Shown: piece by piece, positions 10,165 through 20,646 of the stretch
Numbering within the stretch: position 1 is the stretch's first letter
Layout of the letters: every line of letters starts with the position of its first letter
Assembly: GCA_001724265.1 (NCBI GenBank)
Contig: MEDY01000175.1
Location: forward strand, 1-56,481
Source of the DNA: Rhizaria sp. SCN 62-66
Lineage: Eukaryota > Rhizaria, unplaced
Length of the DNA: 56,481 bases
Direction of reading: 5' to 3'
The notes under the pieces: model-generated
What the model saw: the letters and a program-made list of their open reading frames with translations, nothing else
What the model was told of the DNA's origin: nothing
Database searches by the model: none
Position numbers and translations under genes: made by a program

Positions 10165-11413
10165 GTCAAGCTGTGCTTGAAGCTAGGCCGCCACAGGTTG
10201 CTGTGACACTGAGCTGCCAGCCTAGGATGTTGTAAGCAATGCTTGCTCCCAAATGTTTGGTAACGGTATCGTGTCACAAGTGGCTTAACCAAACGTCTGT
10301 ATCAGCAGAAGCATCTCAACAAGTAAAGTCTCTGTCCCAAGTCTAGTCAGTATGTTTGAGTTTTGTGCTTTCTGCGTTTTGTACATTTGTTTTTGTTTTT
10401 GTTTTGCTTATGTCATAATTGTTTGGTCCGGCTTTTGAGTTCAAGTCGTCGCATCCGCAGAGTAATCATGGCATGGTGCTTGTTAGTGCTCTTGATGCGA
10501 CTGTCACTTACTATTTCCTTGAAATCAACTAACGTAACAAAGAAACTACTGAATGTGAAAACAAGATGAAGAAAAAAGATGCTAGTTTCCTAACTGCGGT
10601 TGCCAATGACGTCTTATCACTTATTTGGTCAATCGACAATAACAAAACAAATACCTCAGCCGCCGCCGCCGCGCATGGCATGCTAGTGTTAGTTTGCAAG
10701 CCGCCTTTACTGACAACATCGCCGCCAGCAACACTAACAGTCTCGCATGCATTGTCACTCTGCCGCCGCCGCTGCTTTCTATGTGTTTCTCTCTCAATGT
10801 GTATGTTCACCATCGTTTTTATGTGACTTGCAGTCACATTTACACTCCATTACTGCACTTGCATGTTTTGCCCCCCTCCGTCAGAAGCCTCTGGCGCCGC
10901 GCCCCGCGTCGCAGCGTAGCGCGGCGGGCATTATGTGTGATCGCAGCTATGCAAATGACAACATCTCACGAACATCCTGCTATTGACAAGTGTATTTACT
11001 GAGACCGTCTCTGAGAACGAATTAGGGGCACTGTCTCGGTACCTGATCTCGCACGCAGCCTCGCAAGCGAGAGACACGAATCGTGATTATTCAGCTACAT
11101 CAACATCTGTTCACGAATAAACAACACTCTTCAACCTCATTCTTGGTCGATAAGTGACTACGATAATTGGGTAATAGAACAAAAACTGATAACGCAGAGT
11201 CTATTGGTCTGCGTTTGATCATAGGTTTAAACACATGTTTTTGAAATCATTTTAAAACCAACAAAGAAATAGAATACGTCAGCGCGTATGATAACTGTAC
11301 AAACAAACAATACCACGCCTTTAAACTACTTGAACGTATACACTGATCCTACGACAACGAGACCAAGCTAATCATATCACTGCTTGTCTCTTGCACTCAA
11401 GAGTCACCCAGAC
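10165..11413. other. Convergent intergenic region after KCS and PH-VASt genes
   Basis: This 1.25-kb region holds the 3' ends of both flanking genes. ORFs in it are short and unbiased. A perfect 8-bp inverted repeat (AACGCAGA at 11191-11198 and TCTGCGTT at 11208-11215) could form a hairpin. I see no gene. Confidence 0.55.
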
Positions 11414-14400
11414 TTACTTCTTGCCCTTCTTGCCCTTGTCGCCCACCGCAGCCGCCGCGGCGGCCGCAGCAGCCGCGTTCTCCTGCTGCTGGTGCTGCTG
11501 CTGGTGTTGCTGCTGCTGCAGCCGCAGGATGGCTTCGACGCTCTCGGAGATGGTCCGGAGCGCGTCCCGCACCGTCTGCTGCTGCGCGGCCTCGCTGCGG
11601 GCTAGCGCGGCCGCTGTGGACCGCTCCAGCGCCACCACGCGGGCCGCCAGCGCGCCGCAGACGGCGGTGACCGTGAGCACGCATAGTAAGGCGCCGGGGG
11701 ACGGCACGGGGGCGGCGGCGGGAAGCACGAGACCCAGCGCGGCGACAAACACGACCAGCACCGCCACCACCGCCAACACCGGCACGGCGACGCCGCCAGT
11801 GGCAGCGGGAGCGCCGGGGCCCGCGCTGGCGCCCAAGCTGTCGAGCGCGCAGAGGCCGCCGGAGCCGCCGAAGCGGCACAGCGGGGCGGTCGCGCCCCAG
11901 AGGCTGGACTGCAGCGTCTGGCACAGCGACTCGAGACCGAGCCACACGCTCGCGGGGCCCGCGCTCACGACGGGGACCGCGGCGGCGGTCTCAGCGGGAG
12001 CGGTCGGCACTGCGGGGGCGGCGACCCCCACCGTCGGCACATCCGCAGCCGCAGCCGCAGCAGCCACAGGGGCAGCACCAGCAGCAGCGGCGGCGGCGGC
12101 ACCACCCGCGCCAGAGGCAAGCCTGCCCGAGGTGTAGACCGCAACGCTCTTGGCGGCGGCGGCGTTGGCGACGGCGGCGGCGCCCATTGCGCGCGCCCAC
12201 GCCGCAGCCTCGGGCTTGGCGCGGACCTGCTCCTGCGCCCAGGCCAGCCACTCGCGGACGGCGGCGCCGCACTCGTTGACGGTGCGTGACTCGATCATGC
12301 CGATAAAAGGGCGCACCTTCCACGTGCGCTGCACCATGCGCACGCCCGCTCTAACGGCCACAGCGCACGCCTGGGCCTCGGCGCCCGCGCCGTCCGTGGT
12401 TGAAGGGGACGGTGTGATGCGCCACGACTCCACGACCACAAACGTGTCGCCGAAGGGCACGTCGGGCGTATTGTTGGTCACGTCCATGGCGAGTACCACG
12501 GCGTCCGCACTGTTGCTGCCGCCGGCAATAAGCGCGGCGCGTTGGACCTTGTGCAGCCGCGAGACGGGGGAGACGGGTGAGTCGACGGTGACCTTGGTGG
12601 TGAAGTCACGCGCGACGAAGCCGCCCACGCCCAGCTCCCCTGCGCCCGCGGGCAGCACCGGCACGGTGGCCGCGGCCAGCGCAACAGGCGCGGCGGGCGG
12701 CGCGGCAGGGTCGTCGGCGGGGCCCGGCAGGCGGTGCCAGCGCGAGACCGCGGCGGGCGGACACTTGAGGTGCACGTGGTAGGGCACAGGCCCCGCGGGC
12801 GCGTTGTCGGCCAGGAAGAAGTAGAAGAAGGCCGCCGGGGAGAGCGGGAAGGTCGCGGTGCCCATGTCCTTAAGCGCCACGTCGGCCGTGCCGATGTTGG
12901 CCGGCCAGTCCTTGAGCGCAGGCGACAGGCGGGGCACCACCAAGCCCGCCGGGTCTGCGGGCGGCGCTGGCACTGCAGGTCCCGCCGCGGTCTCGGTCTC
13001 GGCCGCAGCCGGAGTCGGAGCCGCAGTGCCAGTCGCAATTAAAGCCGCAGAGTCGGTCCCCGCAATCACGACGGGCGTACTGGGGGCGGCGGCGACGGCG
13101 GGCACCGCCAGCGCGGCGGCGATGCTCGCACTAGACTCGGTGGCGCTGCCGTGGGGCGCGGCCGGGGCGCCAGAGTCCTCGTTGTCGTCCTCCTCCTGCG
13201 TCGTCAGGGTCATGGACGGCACGGCGTGTGCGTTCGCCGCCACGGCGGCAGCGTTGGCGGCGTTGGCGGCGGCGGCGGCGGCGGCCGCAGAGCTCGACGG
13301 TGTGCTGGAGAGCCGCTTGAACGCGGAGCTGATCTTGGACGCGAACGACTTGGACTGCGGCAGCCCGGGGCCGCCGGCAGAGCCGCTCACGCCTCCGGAG
13401 CTGGAGCTGGAGCTGGAGCTACTGGAGCTCAAACTGCTGTTGGAGGCGCTGGCGACTCTGGGCGACGGCGGCGGCTCCGTCGAGCACAGCAGCGGCGTCA
13501 GCGCGGGACTCCCGCCCGCCCCCGCAGCAGCGACGCCCCCGGTGTAGCCATGCGCGGAGGGCGAGGCGGGCGCCGCTGACGGGCTCAGCGGCTGCGGCGG
13601 GGGCCCCGCGGCGGCGGTGGGCGCCGAGGCCGAGTGAAGCAGCGGCGTCGATTGCACGCTCGCGGAGCCGGAGCCGTGCGCGGCGCTGATGGGCGGGTGC
13701 GGCAGCGCGCGCGTGTCGCGCATGACGCGCACGAGCTGCGGCGGCATGCGCAGCGGCAGCAGCGCGAACGGTGCGCACGCGCCCGGGACGGCAGCGCCCG
13801 GGGCCGCGCCCGCGCCGCCGGCGCCCACGGCCACGCCTGTGTGGCTGGTGGTGGTGGCGGCGGCGGAGGCGTGCGCCAAGACCCAGCGCCAGAGCGCCGT
13901 GAGCGCGGGCGTGGGCGCGGCGAGCACGCGCGCCTTGCTCTCGCCCGCCGCTGGCACGGTGAAAGCCAGCGCCTCGAGCGGGGGCGTCGGGCCAGCACTA
14001 ATGGGGCCGGCGTAGCCGAGGCCGGCGTGGCCGAGGGGCGCTGGAGAGTGCACCGGGGTGCCGGGGGCCGTGGTCAACGCGGCCGCGCCGCCGACGCCCG
14101 GGCCAGCGGGGCGGCGGGGGGTCTCGGGCGGCGCGTTCAGCGACAGGGCGACGGCAGACGTGTCGTCGTTAGCGCTATTCCTGCTACTCCCGCAGCCCTC
14201 AGCGTCGGCGTCAGCCGCGGCGGTAGCGGCGGCGGCGGCGGCGGCCTCGGCAGCGGCCTCAGCGGCGGCGGCGGTGGCGGTGCCGTTGAGGAACACTGCG
14301 ACGGAGCTGTGCACCTTGCCCTCGGTGTTGACAACGCCGTGGCCGCCGCTACCACTGCCACTGCCACTCGCACTCGCGGCAACGGGGCATGCGGCGCCCA

Positions 14401-15612
14401 TGTTTGTGATGACGCCTGTGTCAGAAGCGGTGCTGCTGGCGGTGGCATTGTGCGCCGCGAGCAGCGTCTGCGCGTACAGCTCGCGCACGGGGTCGCTGCG
14501 AGCCGCGTGCGACTGCTGCTGCTGCTGCTGTTGCGCATGAGTCAACGACGGCGACGGCGACGACGAGGGCTGCGGCTGCTGCTGCAGCGCCGCAACGGGC
14601 ACGGCGAACACCTCCTCCGGTTTGGACCAGTCCCCGGGCGTGACGGGGCGCGAGGTGTACAGCGACAGGCGGCACATCAGCGCCACGGGCGAAGACGGCA
14701 GCGCCGCCGCAGCCGGGGACGCGTCGGCCTCACTGTCCTGACCCTGTCCGCCGGCGTGGGGGGCGCTGTCACGGCTGGGCTCGTCGGCGTCCGTGGCGTC
14801 CTCGCCCTCAAGGTCATGCGTACCGGCAGCGGCGGACCCAGGTGTTCCAGCAGAGGAGCCCTGCGTACTCGCGGCGTGGTGCGCGGCCGCGGCGGCGGCG
14901 ACAGCGGCGGCGTTGGCTTTGGCGCTCGAGTCCTTAGCAGAGTTGGAATTACTCGTAGCGTTGCTGTTGCTGTTGTTAGTGCTGGTGGTGATGCGGAAGG
15001 CGTCGGACGCCTGGCGGAACAGGTTACCGAACGCACTGCGGGTCTTTGAACCCGCGCCCGTAATCGTATTGTTCGCGTAAGAGCCAGAGCCAGAGCCAGT
15101 TGCGCTAGCGCCGCTGCTGTGCGCGACGGAGACGGGCACGTACGTCGCCGTAAACACCGCGTAGCGCGCTGATCGCCACGGTTTGACCACGTTGCCCTTC
15201 TTGTGCAAGTACCCCTCGAGCGAAAGGGTCGATGGCCCGACAGTGAGCAGCGCCTCGGAGATGCCGGCGACGCTGGTGCTGCTGCCTGCACTGACGGCCG
15301 CCAGACACGGCGCCACGGCCGCCTGGTAGGGGCCGCGCCAGCACAACGGCACTGGCGCGCCGAACGCGGGCGGGCCCGAGACGCCCCACGTGCTGCCGCT
15401 GGCGCTCGCGCCCGCGCCGGTCGTACCAATGACCGTACCCGTGACTGCAGCGTTGCCGGTGCCGCTGGCGCCGGCGCCGGAGAGGGAGCGGCCTGAACGC
15501 GTGTTGTTGGCACTGGCACTGGCACCGGCGCTGGCACCGGCGCTGGGGGGGCGGGGACTGGCGCACGGGGTGGCCACAGCCAAGCCAGGCTTAGTGTTGG
15601 TGTGAATGGAGC

Positions 15613-15646
<34 letters not shown>

Positions 15647-16066
15647 ATTGTGGTGGCTCGGGGGCGGCAGCGGAGGGGGGAACGAAGGGGAGCCGGGCTT
15701 GGATGATGACAGCATCGGCGACTCCGACTGCGACGGCGACTCGGTTGACGCCACGTTGTTGCCGTTGCTATGCTGTGAGAGCAACGACGAAGGGTTCATA
15801 AGCGGCGATGCGAGGGTTGTGAAGGGCAGTGCGCCGTCGATGCTCTCGTCGTGTTCGTCAATCTCGGTGTTGTCAACAGCACTGGCGTCGCCACCGTCAG
15901 TGTTTCCCGCAGTCTCATCGTCGTCGTCAGCATCATCGTTGGCAATGTCGCCGTCGCCGGTCGCAGTAGCGCTGCTGTCCCGAGGGGACTTGCCTTCAAC
16001 GGCGTCGCCGCCGGCACCGACACTCGCGGCCGCGCTGGCTTCACCGGCGGCGTTGTTGCTGCTGCT

Positions 16067-16097
<31 letters not shown>

Positions 16098-16411
16098 CCG
16101 TCGTCGCTCTCGCTGCGACTGGGAGGGGAGGATAGCAGTGCACTCATATCCGCCGCCTGTGCGGGAGCAGCAGAGCTCACAGCGGCGGCGGAGCCGTTCG
16201 CGCCAGCGTCAGCGTCGCGGTATGCGCCGGCATCCACTGCCGGAGCCGATGCCACAGGAGCCACGGCGCCGCTGGGGGCGCTGGTAGCACTCTTAGCGCC
16301 GTCAACATCAGCGGGCGCAGCAGGGGTGGCGGGGGCGGCGAGAGAGGGACGGGGCGCCACCGCGTTGGAACGGGAGCGGGAAGTAGAGAAAACAATATTT
16401 TGTTCGTCCAT
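11414..16411 (-). CDS. PH-VASt domain membrane protein, probable sterol/lipid transfer protein
   Basis: This is an intronless protein of 1665 residues. A PH-like domain begins at about residue 393 (SLEGYLHKKGNVVKPWRSAR) and appears interrupted by a long Ser/Asn/Ala insertion, with later strands near residue 600 (CRLSLYTSRPVTPGDW). A VASt domain (about 1184-1400) shows FFYFFLADNAP, then TPDVPFGDTFVVVESWRIT, the hallmark 'PyGD' region, and GMIESRTVNE. Two hydrophobic helices follow (about 1535-1563 and 1574-1592), then a Gln-rich coiled coil and a lysine-rich tail. VASt domains of the Lam/GRAMD1 family bind sterol and move it between membranes at ER contact sites. A PH-VASt-transmembrane order fits an ER-anchored protein of this kind. 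The N-terminal 390 residues are acidic and low-complexity. The ligand is inferred, not shown. Confidence 0.75.
15609..15650 (-). repeat. Poly-Asn codon repeat in the PH-VASt gene
   Basis: A run of GTT units on the plus strand encodes about a dozen consecutive Asn residues in the disordered N-terminal part, upstream of the PH domain. Confidence 0.85.
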
Positions 16412-17227
16412 CCTCGCTGGGGCACGCCGGGAGAGTGGTTAGAAAGCAAGAAAAGGAGACGGACCTGAGCTAGGAGAAGGAAATAAGATCGAGGAAAGGG
16501 CGAAACAGACAGGAGTTGATGTGAGGCATTGCTAGCGGGTATGTCGAGACAATACTGTCGATTCGGAACGAAGTGCGTTGAAATAATAAAGAATAACATA
16601 TACAAATCAATAAAATGATGTGTTGGCCTCGCCTTCTAATTAACACAAGGTGGTAGATCTCTGGAAAGTAACAGAGGAGCGAAGCGTGCCACACACCCTC
16701 CTTCCTTAAGGAAAGTGGCTAGAGCGCACGTTTAATCACGTCTGGTGGTAATAGAATTGCAACGTCAACGAGATTCATTTGCGAATAATCATGAACACGC
16801 TATATCAATCGCCATCATCGATGAACATACGCCGTAAATCTCCTTATTAGAGAACCGATTTGTCCCATCGTCATCACCGTCGCCTGCCCTTGTCCCCAAC
16901 GCTGTGGCGAAGAAGCTGGCTGGATGGTTCGCAAAAAAATCCACAACAAGCAAGAAGCAACAAGAAGTAGGCCGAATGCGTGTCGCCAAATGGGGGTTCG
17001 GCGTGGTGTTCCATTGCTGTCAATAACTTTCGTTGGCCGTCAGGGTTACCAAATTGTTATAGCTGTTATTTATATCGTTTTTATTTCACTGAAGTACATA
17101 ACCACGGTTCATTCACATTGCCCGAATTACGCTGTCTCTCCAACCTAAACGCCTTTCCGCTCACGCTTGTTCCTGTTCCTGCTATCTCACCCGGGCTCCC
17201 CGCCACCCGCTCCGTGGCATATCTTAG
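16412..17227. promoter_or_regulatory. Shared divergent promoter region (PH-VASt / PET127)
   Basis: This 816-base AT-rich interval separates the start codons of two genes on opposite strands and must contain both promoters. Pyrimidine-rich sequence precedes the PET127 ATG (CGCTCACGCTTGTTCCTG, around 17158). I see no defined element or coding sequence. Confidence 0.5.
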
Positions 17228-19891
17228 ATGCTTCGCGCTTTACAACGGCACGCGAAGCCGGCGGTCGCCAAGGCTACCCTCGCGGCCGCCTTGAGCACGA
17301 GCAGTGCGCCCGCGGCATCGCTCCGCTCCCATCTCTCGCTCTCGGTCCGCCCCGCCGCCGCCGCCGCTGCACTGCCCATCCGCGCCTTCAGCACCGAGCC
17401 TGTTGCCGCCGCCGCCGCTGCGGCCGCCCCGGCCGCCGCTGAGGACCTGTCGAACAACGGCCAGACGTACGACTTCGGCAAGCGATACCGCCCGCGCTTC
17501 GGCAAGCGCGCCGTGCCCCGCGTGTCGTCGGGCCCGATGCGGCTGGACGACGTGCTGAGCAAGTTCCTGGACAAGCAGCAGGTGCCCACCGGCGACGCGA
17601 TCAAGTTTGAGCACATCCCGTGCCCGCCCGAGATGGACGCGCCCGTTGCGACGCTGTCCCCCGCGCTGCGGCCTGCGGTGCGCACCAAGGGTGTCGTCGC
17701 CACGGGACCGCTCGACCGCCTCCCGCAGGTCGACTTCCCCTCGCACATCTACCAGCCCGAGGAGATCCGCTGGGATAAGATCCCGCCTTTTGTCACGGCG
17801 TCGCGCGACCCCGTGCTGCTCGAGCTCATCGCGCGCAACGGCGGCCGGTTCTTCTCCTCCACGTCGTCGTGCTCGCCCATCCTCTCGCAGATCTCCTTCG
17901 CGCTGACGTCCTTCTTGCCGGTGCAGATCCCCCAGATCTCGGAGTGGTTCTCCTACATGGCGCGCACCCACACTCGCGCCGCCGTCAAGCCCTCTTGCAA
18001 TATTCTCCGCCGCCGCCGCCGCAACGGCGTCTTCGCCAACGCCGCCGTCAGCGCTGCCGCCGCGGCCTCCACCGACGCCGCCGGCGCCGGCGCGGGCGCT
18101 TTGAAGACGGGCCAGGAGGGCGACATGTGGGGCATGGATAACTTCCCCGTCGGGTCTCCTAAGCGCAACCAGATCCTGATCGACCTGGGCAAGAGCCTGG
18201 AGCGGCAGCTCACGATGGACCCGGCCGAGTTCGCGGCGACCATGGTGATCCCGCGCGACGCCGACAACAAACTGATTCCGCCCTCGGCCGAGGAGCTGGC
18301 CGCGGCGGCGTCGACCGCCGGCGCTGTAGGCGACCGCGAGGCTTACCGCTTCGTCAAGGCGGGCTCGCTCGTGCTGCGCTCGCAGCTCGACTGCTACGAC
18401 GACGCCGTGCCCGGCCCCAAGAAGGTGTTCGACCTCAAGACGCGCGCCGTGCTGCCGATCCGCCTCGACGTCGAGAACCACGCAGACTACCTGGGCTACA
18501 CGATCGAGCGCAAACTGGGTGTGTACAGCAGCTTTGAGCGTGAGTGGTATGACATGGCGCGCGCCGCGTTCCTCAAGTATTCGTTCCAGTGCCGCATCGG
18601 CGACATGGGCGGCATTCTCGTCGGTTATCACAACACAGTCCAGCTCTTTGGCTTCCAGTACATCTCACTCGACGAGATGGACACGGCCGTCTACGGCTCA
18701 CCGCAGCTGGCGCAGGCCGTGTACGAGCAAGGCGTGCGGCTGCTGGAGGAGGCCCTGCACCGCGTCGTCGACGACTGCGCCACTTCGGCCGGCACGACGC
18801 ACGACGCCATCCGCCTCACGGCGCGCGCCTTCTCGAACCGGCTGGAGATTTTCACCGAGACTCTGCCGCCGCTGCCGCCGGTTGGCGAGCGCACCGATGC
18901 TGACGTCGAGGCCGTGCTGCTGGACCTCCACGCGGGCGTCATGTACGTTGACCAGCTCACTGAGCAGGAGGTCCGCGCCGCGCTGGGCCGCCGCAACGCC
19001 AAGACCACAGGCTCAATCCCCGAGGTCTACGCACGCCTCGAAGACCTGGTGGCCGCCGCCGACGGCGTCTACACGGTCCCGACCGTCGACTACCTGGTCA
19101 AGCGCGTCAACCTGGACCACGTCCGCATGTACACGGTCGCGCTCGACGTCAAGGTCAACGGCCAGACGCGCAAGAATCTTGAGTCGTTCAACGGCACAAC
19201 CGACAAGCTGAGCTCGATGTTCCAGTTCCGACGCGTGTCGACCGCGGACGTGTCCCCCGATGACGTGGCGCACGCCTACGCCGAGGCGCTCACCGAGTGG
19301 CTGCTGCGCGAGGAGGACGCGCCTCCGATGCCCACTAAGGCCGCCACCGAGGTCGCCGCCGGCCGCCACGGCCAGCAGGCAGCCAAGGCGGCCGCGGGCA
19401 GCGCGCGCGTGTCTGACGCCGTCGCCGCGGCCGCCGCGCGCACGGGCAGTTACAGCCCCGTCGTGTCGACCGTCACCGAGGCCATCGTGGGCGCCAACAA
19501 GACCACCACAGTCTTCGAGAGCGGCGCGAGCGCCGTCATGATCACCAACGCCGACGGCGCCGTGGTCTCAGTGACCCACTACGGGTCGGACCGCACGCTG
19601 CTGGCCTCCGCGACGGGCGCACAGGCCGCCACGGCAGCCGCCGCGCTCGCCGAGGACGCGCCCGCTGCGGCCGCGGCCGCCGCAGCCATGTACGGATCGG
19701 ACAGTGCGCGTCGCGCGCGCGGGTCGTCGCGCAAGGTGCAGGCCGAGCGCATCCTGCAGGAGCGCAACAAGCTGGAGAAGTACTTTGGCGGCCAGAAGGG
19801 CGGCATCTCGCCCGAGACGCTCATGGCCATCCAGCGCAAGCGCGCGCTCGACCAGACTGCGGGTGCGCGCAGCACGCGCAAGGTCATGTGA
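17228..19891 (+). CDS. PET127: Mitochondrial Pet127 family protein
   Basis: This is an intronless 887-residue protein. The first 60 or so residues are rich in Arg, Ala and Ser with no acidic residues (MLRALQRHAKPAVAKATLAA...), a typical mitochondrial targeting signal. The Pet127 domain covers about residues 75-590. It has RPRFGKRAVPR, then FSSTSSCSPILSQISFALTS, LVLRSQLDCYDDAVPG, VFDLKTRAVLPIRLDVEN, FEREWYDMARAAFLKYSFQC, and GILVGYHNTVQLFGFQYIS. In yeast Pet127 acts in mitochondrial RNA 5' processing and turnover. The family has a PD-(D/E)XK nuclease-like fold, and Asp388 (QLD) with Asp402-x-Lys404 (DLK) are candidate active-site residues. The Ala-rich C-terminal extension (about 700-887) is lineage-specific. 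Stop TGA. Confidence 0.9.
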   Translation: MLRALQRHAKPAVAKATLAAALSTSSAPAASLRSHLSLSVRPAAAAAALPIRAFSTEPVAAAAAAAAPAAAEDLSNNGQTYDFGKRYRPRFGKRAVPRVSSGPMRLDDVLSKFLDKQQVPTGDAIKFEHIPCPPEMDAPVATLSPALRPAVRTKGVVATGPLDRLPQVDFPSHIYQPEEIRWDKIPPFVTASRDPVLLELIARNGGRFFSSTSSCSPILSQISFALTSFLPVQIPQISEWFSYMARTHTRAAVKPSCNILRRRRRNGVFANAAVSAAAAASTDAAGAGAGALKTGQEGDMWGMDNFPVGSPKRNQILIDLGKSLERQLTMDPAEFAATMVIPRDADNKLIPPSAEELAAAASTAGAVGDREAYRFVKAGSLVLRSQLDCYDDAVPGPKKVFDLKTRAVLPIRLDVENHADYLGYTIERKLGVYSSFEREWYDMARAAFLKYSFQCRIGDMGGILVGYHNTVQLFGFQYISLDEMDTAVYGSPQLAQAVYEQGVRLLEEALHRVVDDCATSAGTTHDAIRLTARAFSNRLEIFTETLPPLPPVGERTDADVEAVLLDLHAGVMYVDQLTEQEVRAALGRRNAKTTGSIPEVYARLEDLVAAADGVYTVPTVDYLVKRVNLDHVRMYTVALDVKVNGQTRKNLESFNGTTDKLSSMFQFRRVSTADVSPDDVAHAYAEALTEWLLREEDAPPMPTKAATEVAAGRHGQQAAKAAAGSARVSDAVAAAAARTGSYSPVVSTVTEAIVGANKTTTVFESGASAVMITNADGAVVSVTHYGSDRTLLASATGAQAATAAAALAEDAPAAAAAAAAMYGSDSARRARGSSRKVQAERILQERNKLEKYFGGQKGGISPETLMAIQRKRALDQTAGARSTRKVM

Positions 19892-20646
19892 GTGAAACGA
19901 GGGAACTAAGCTAATCAATTGACTAATGGTAATTTGTTAAAGTGTCGCTGAGCAGGCCAGGTATATAATACTGATATTATTTAACTATTCCTTTCAAACG
20001 AAGATACATATCTGTTATCCAATACAAGAATCTCTACTTCTGAACTCAGTTGCTCCCCCTACACAAGTCATCGGTGAACAAAAAACGAATTTGAGTTAAC
20101 AAGATCAAACACTCTGAGGCACTATCTGGTGGAAATATGGAGAGATACACGAAACAAAGCAAACATTTATTAGAACAAACAATGTTATCAATAATACCAT
20201 TTTTTTACTGGATATGATTATGGCTGGAACAATATATACGACTTCAAAGTGCTCTTAGGCTCACGAACTCTGCTGACCATCATCGCACTAAAATTCATCG
20301 CACGAAAACATCGTCATTTGAATTGATCAGACAACTTTTCATCTGTATTATTAAAGACATTTATTAAAGACATTTGCATACATCATATTTTCTTATTGAT
20401 ACAAATTCACACTTATACAACAACACCTTCGAGCAAAGAAACACATGCTCGAGTGATCGTTCTCTGTTTCACAGTCTCAACAAAATGTACCACGATTTCA
20501 AGTTGCTTTCGTCAGCACAGACAAAGCACTGCGTCGTGTTACTTATACTTATCATTGAAGGGTGCTTATCCTGGCCAACAGTCATCCACAAACACAGAAG
20601 GATCAGTTATACGAGTTCAAGTCGCTCACACAGCTACCTCAACAAT
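19892..20646. other. Convergent intergenic region after PET127 and USP gene
   Basis: AT-rich sequence between two gene ends. It contains a short tandem repeat around 20349-20375 (TTATTAAAGACAT twice). I see no coding potential on either strand. Confidence 0.6.

Noticed and set aside
10529-11002. Short ORFs between KCS and the PH-VASt gene
   Set aside because: Overlapping frames on both strands, no coding bias and no motif; probably 3' UTR and spacer.
13634-15049. 471-codon plus-strand open frame opposite the PH-VASt gene
   Set aside because: Arg/Gly/Ala-rich with no motif; a compositional shadow.
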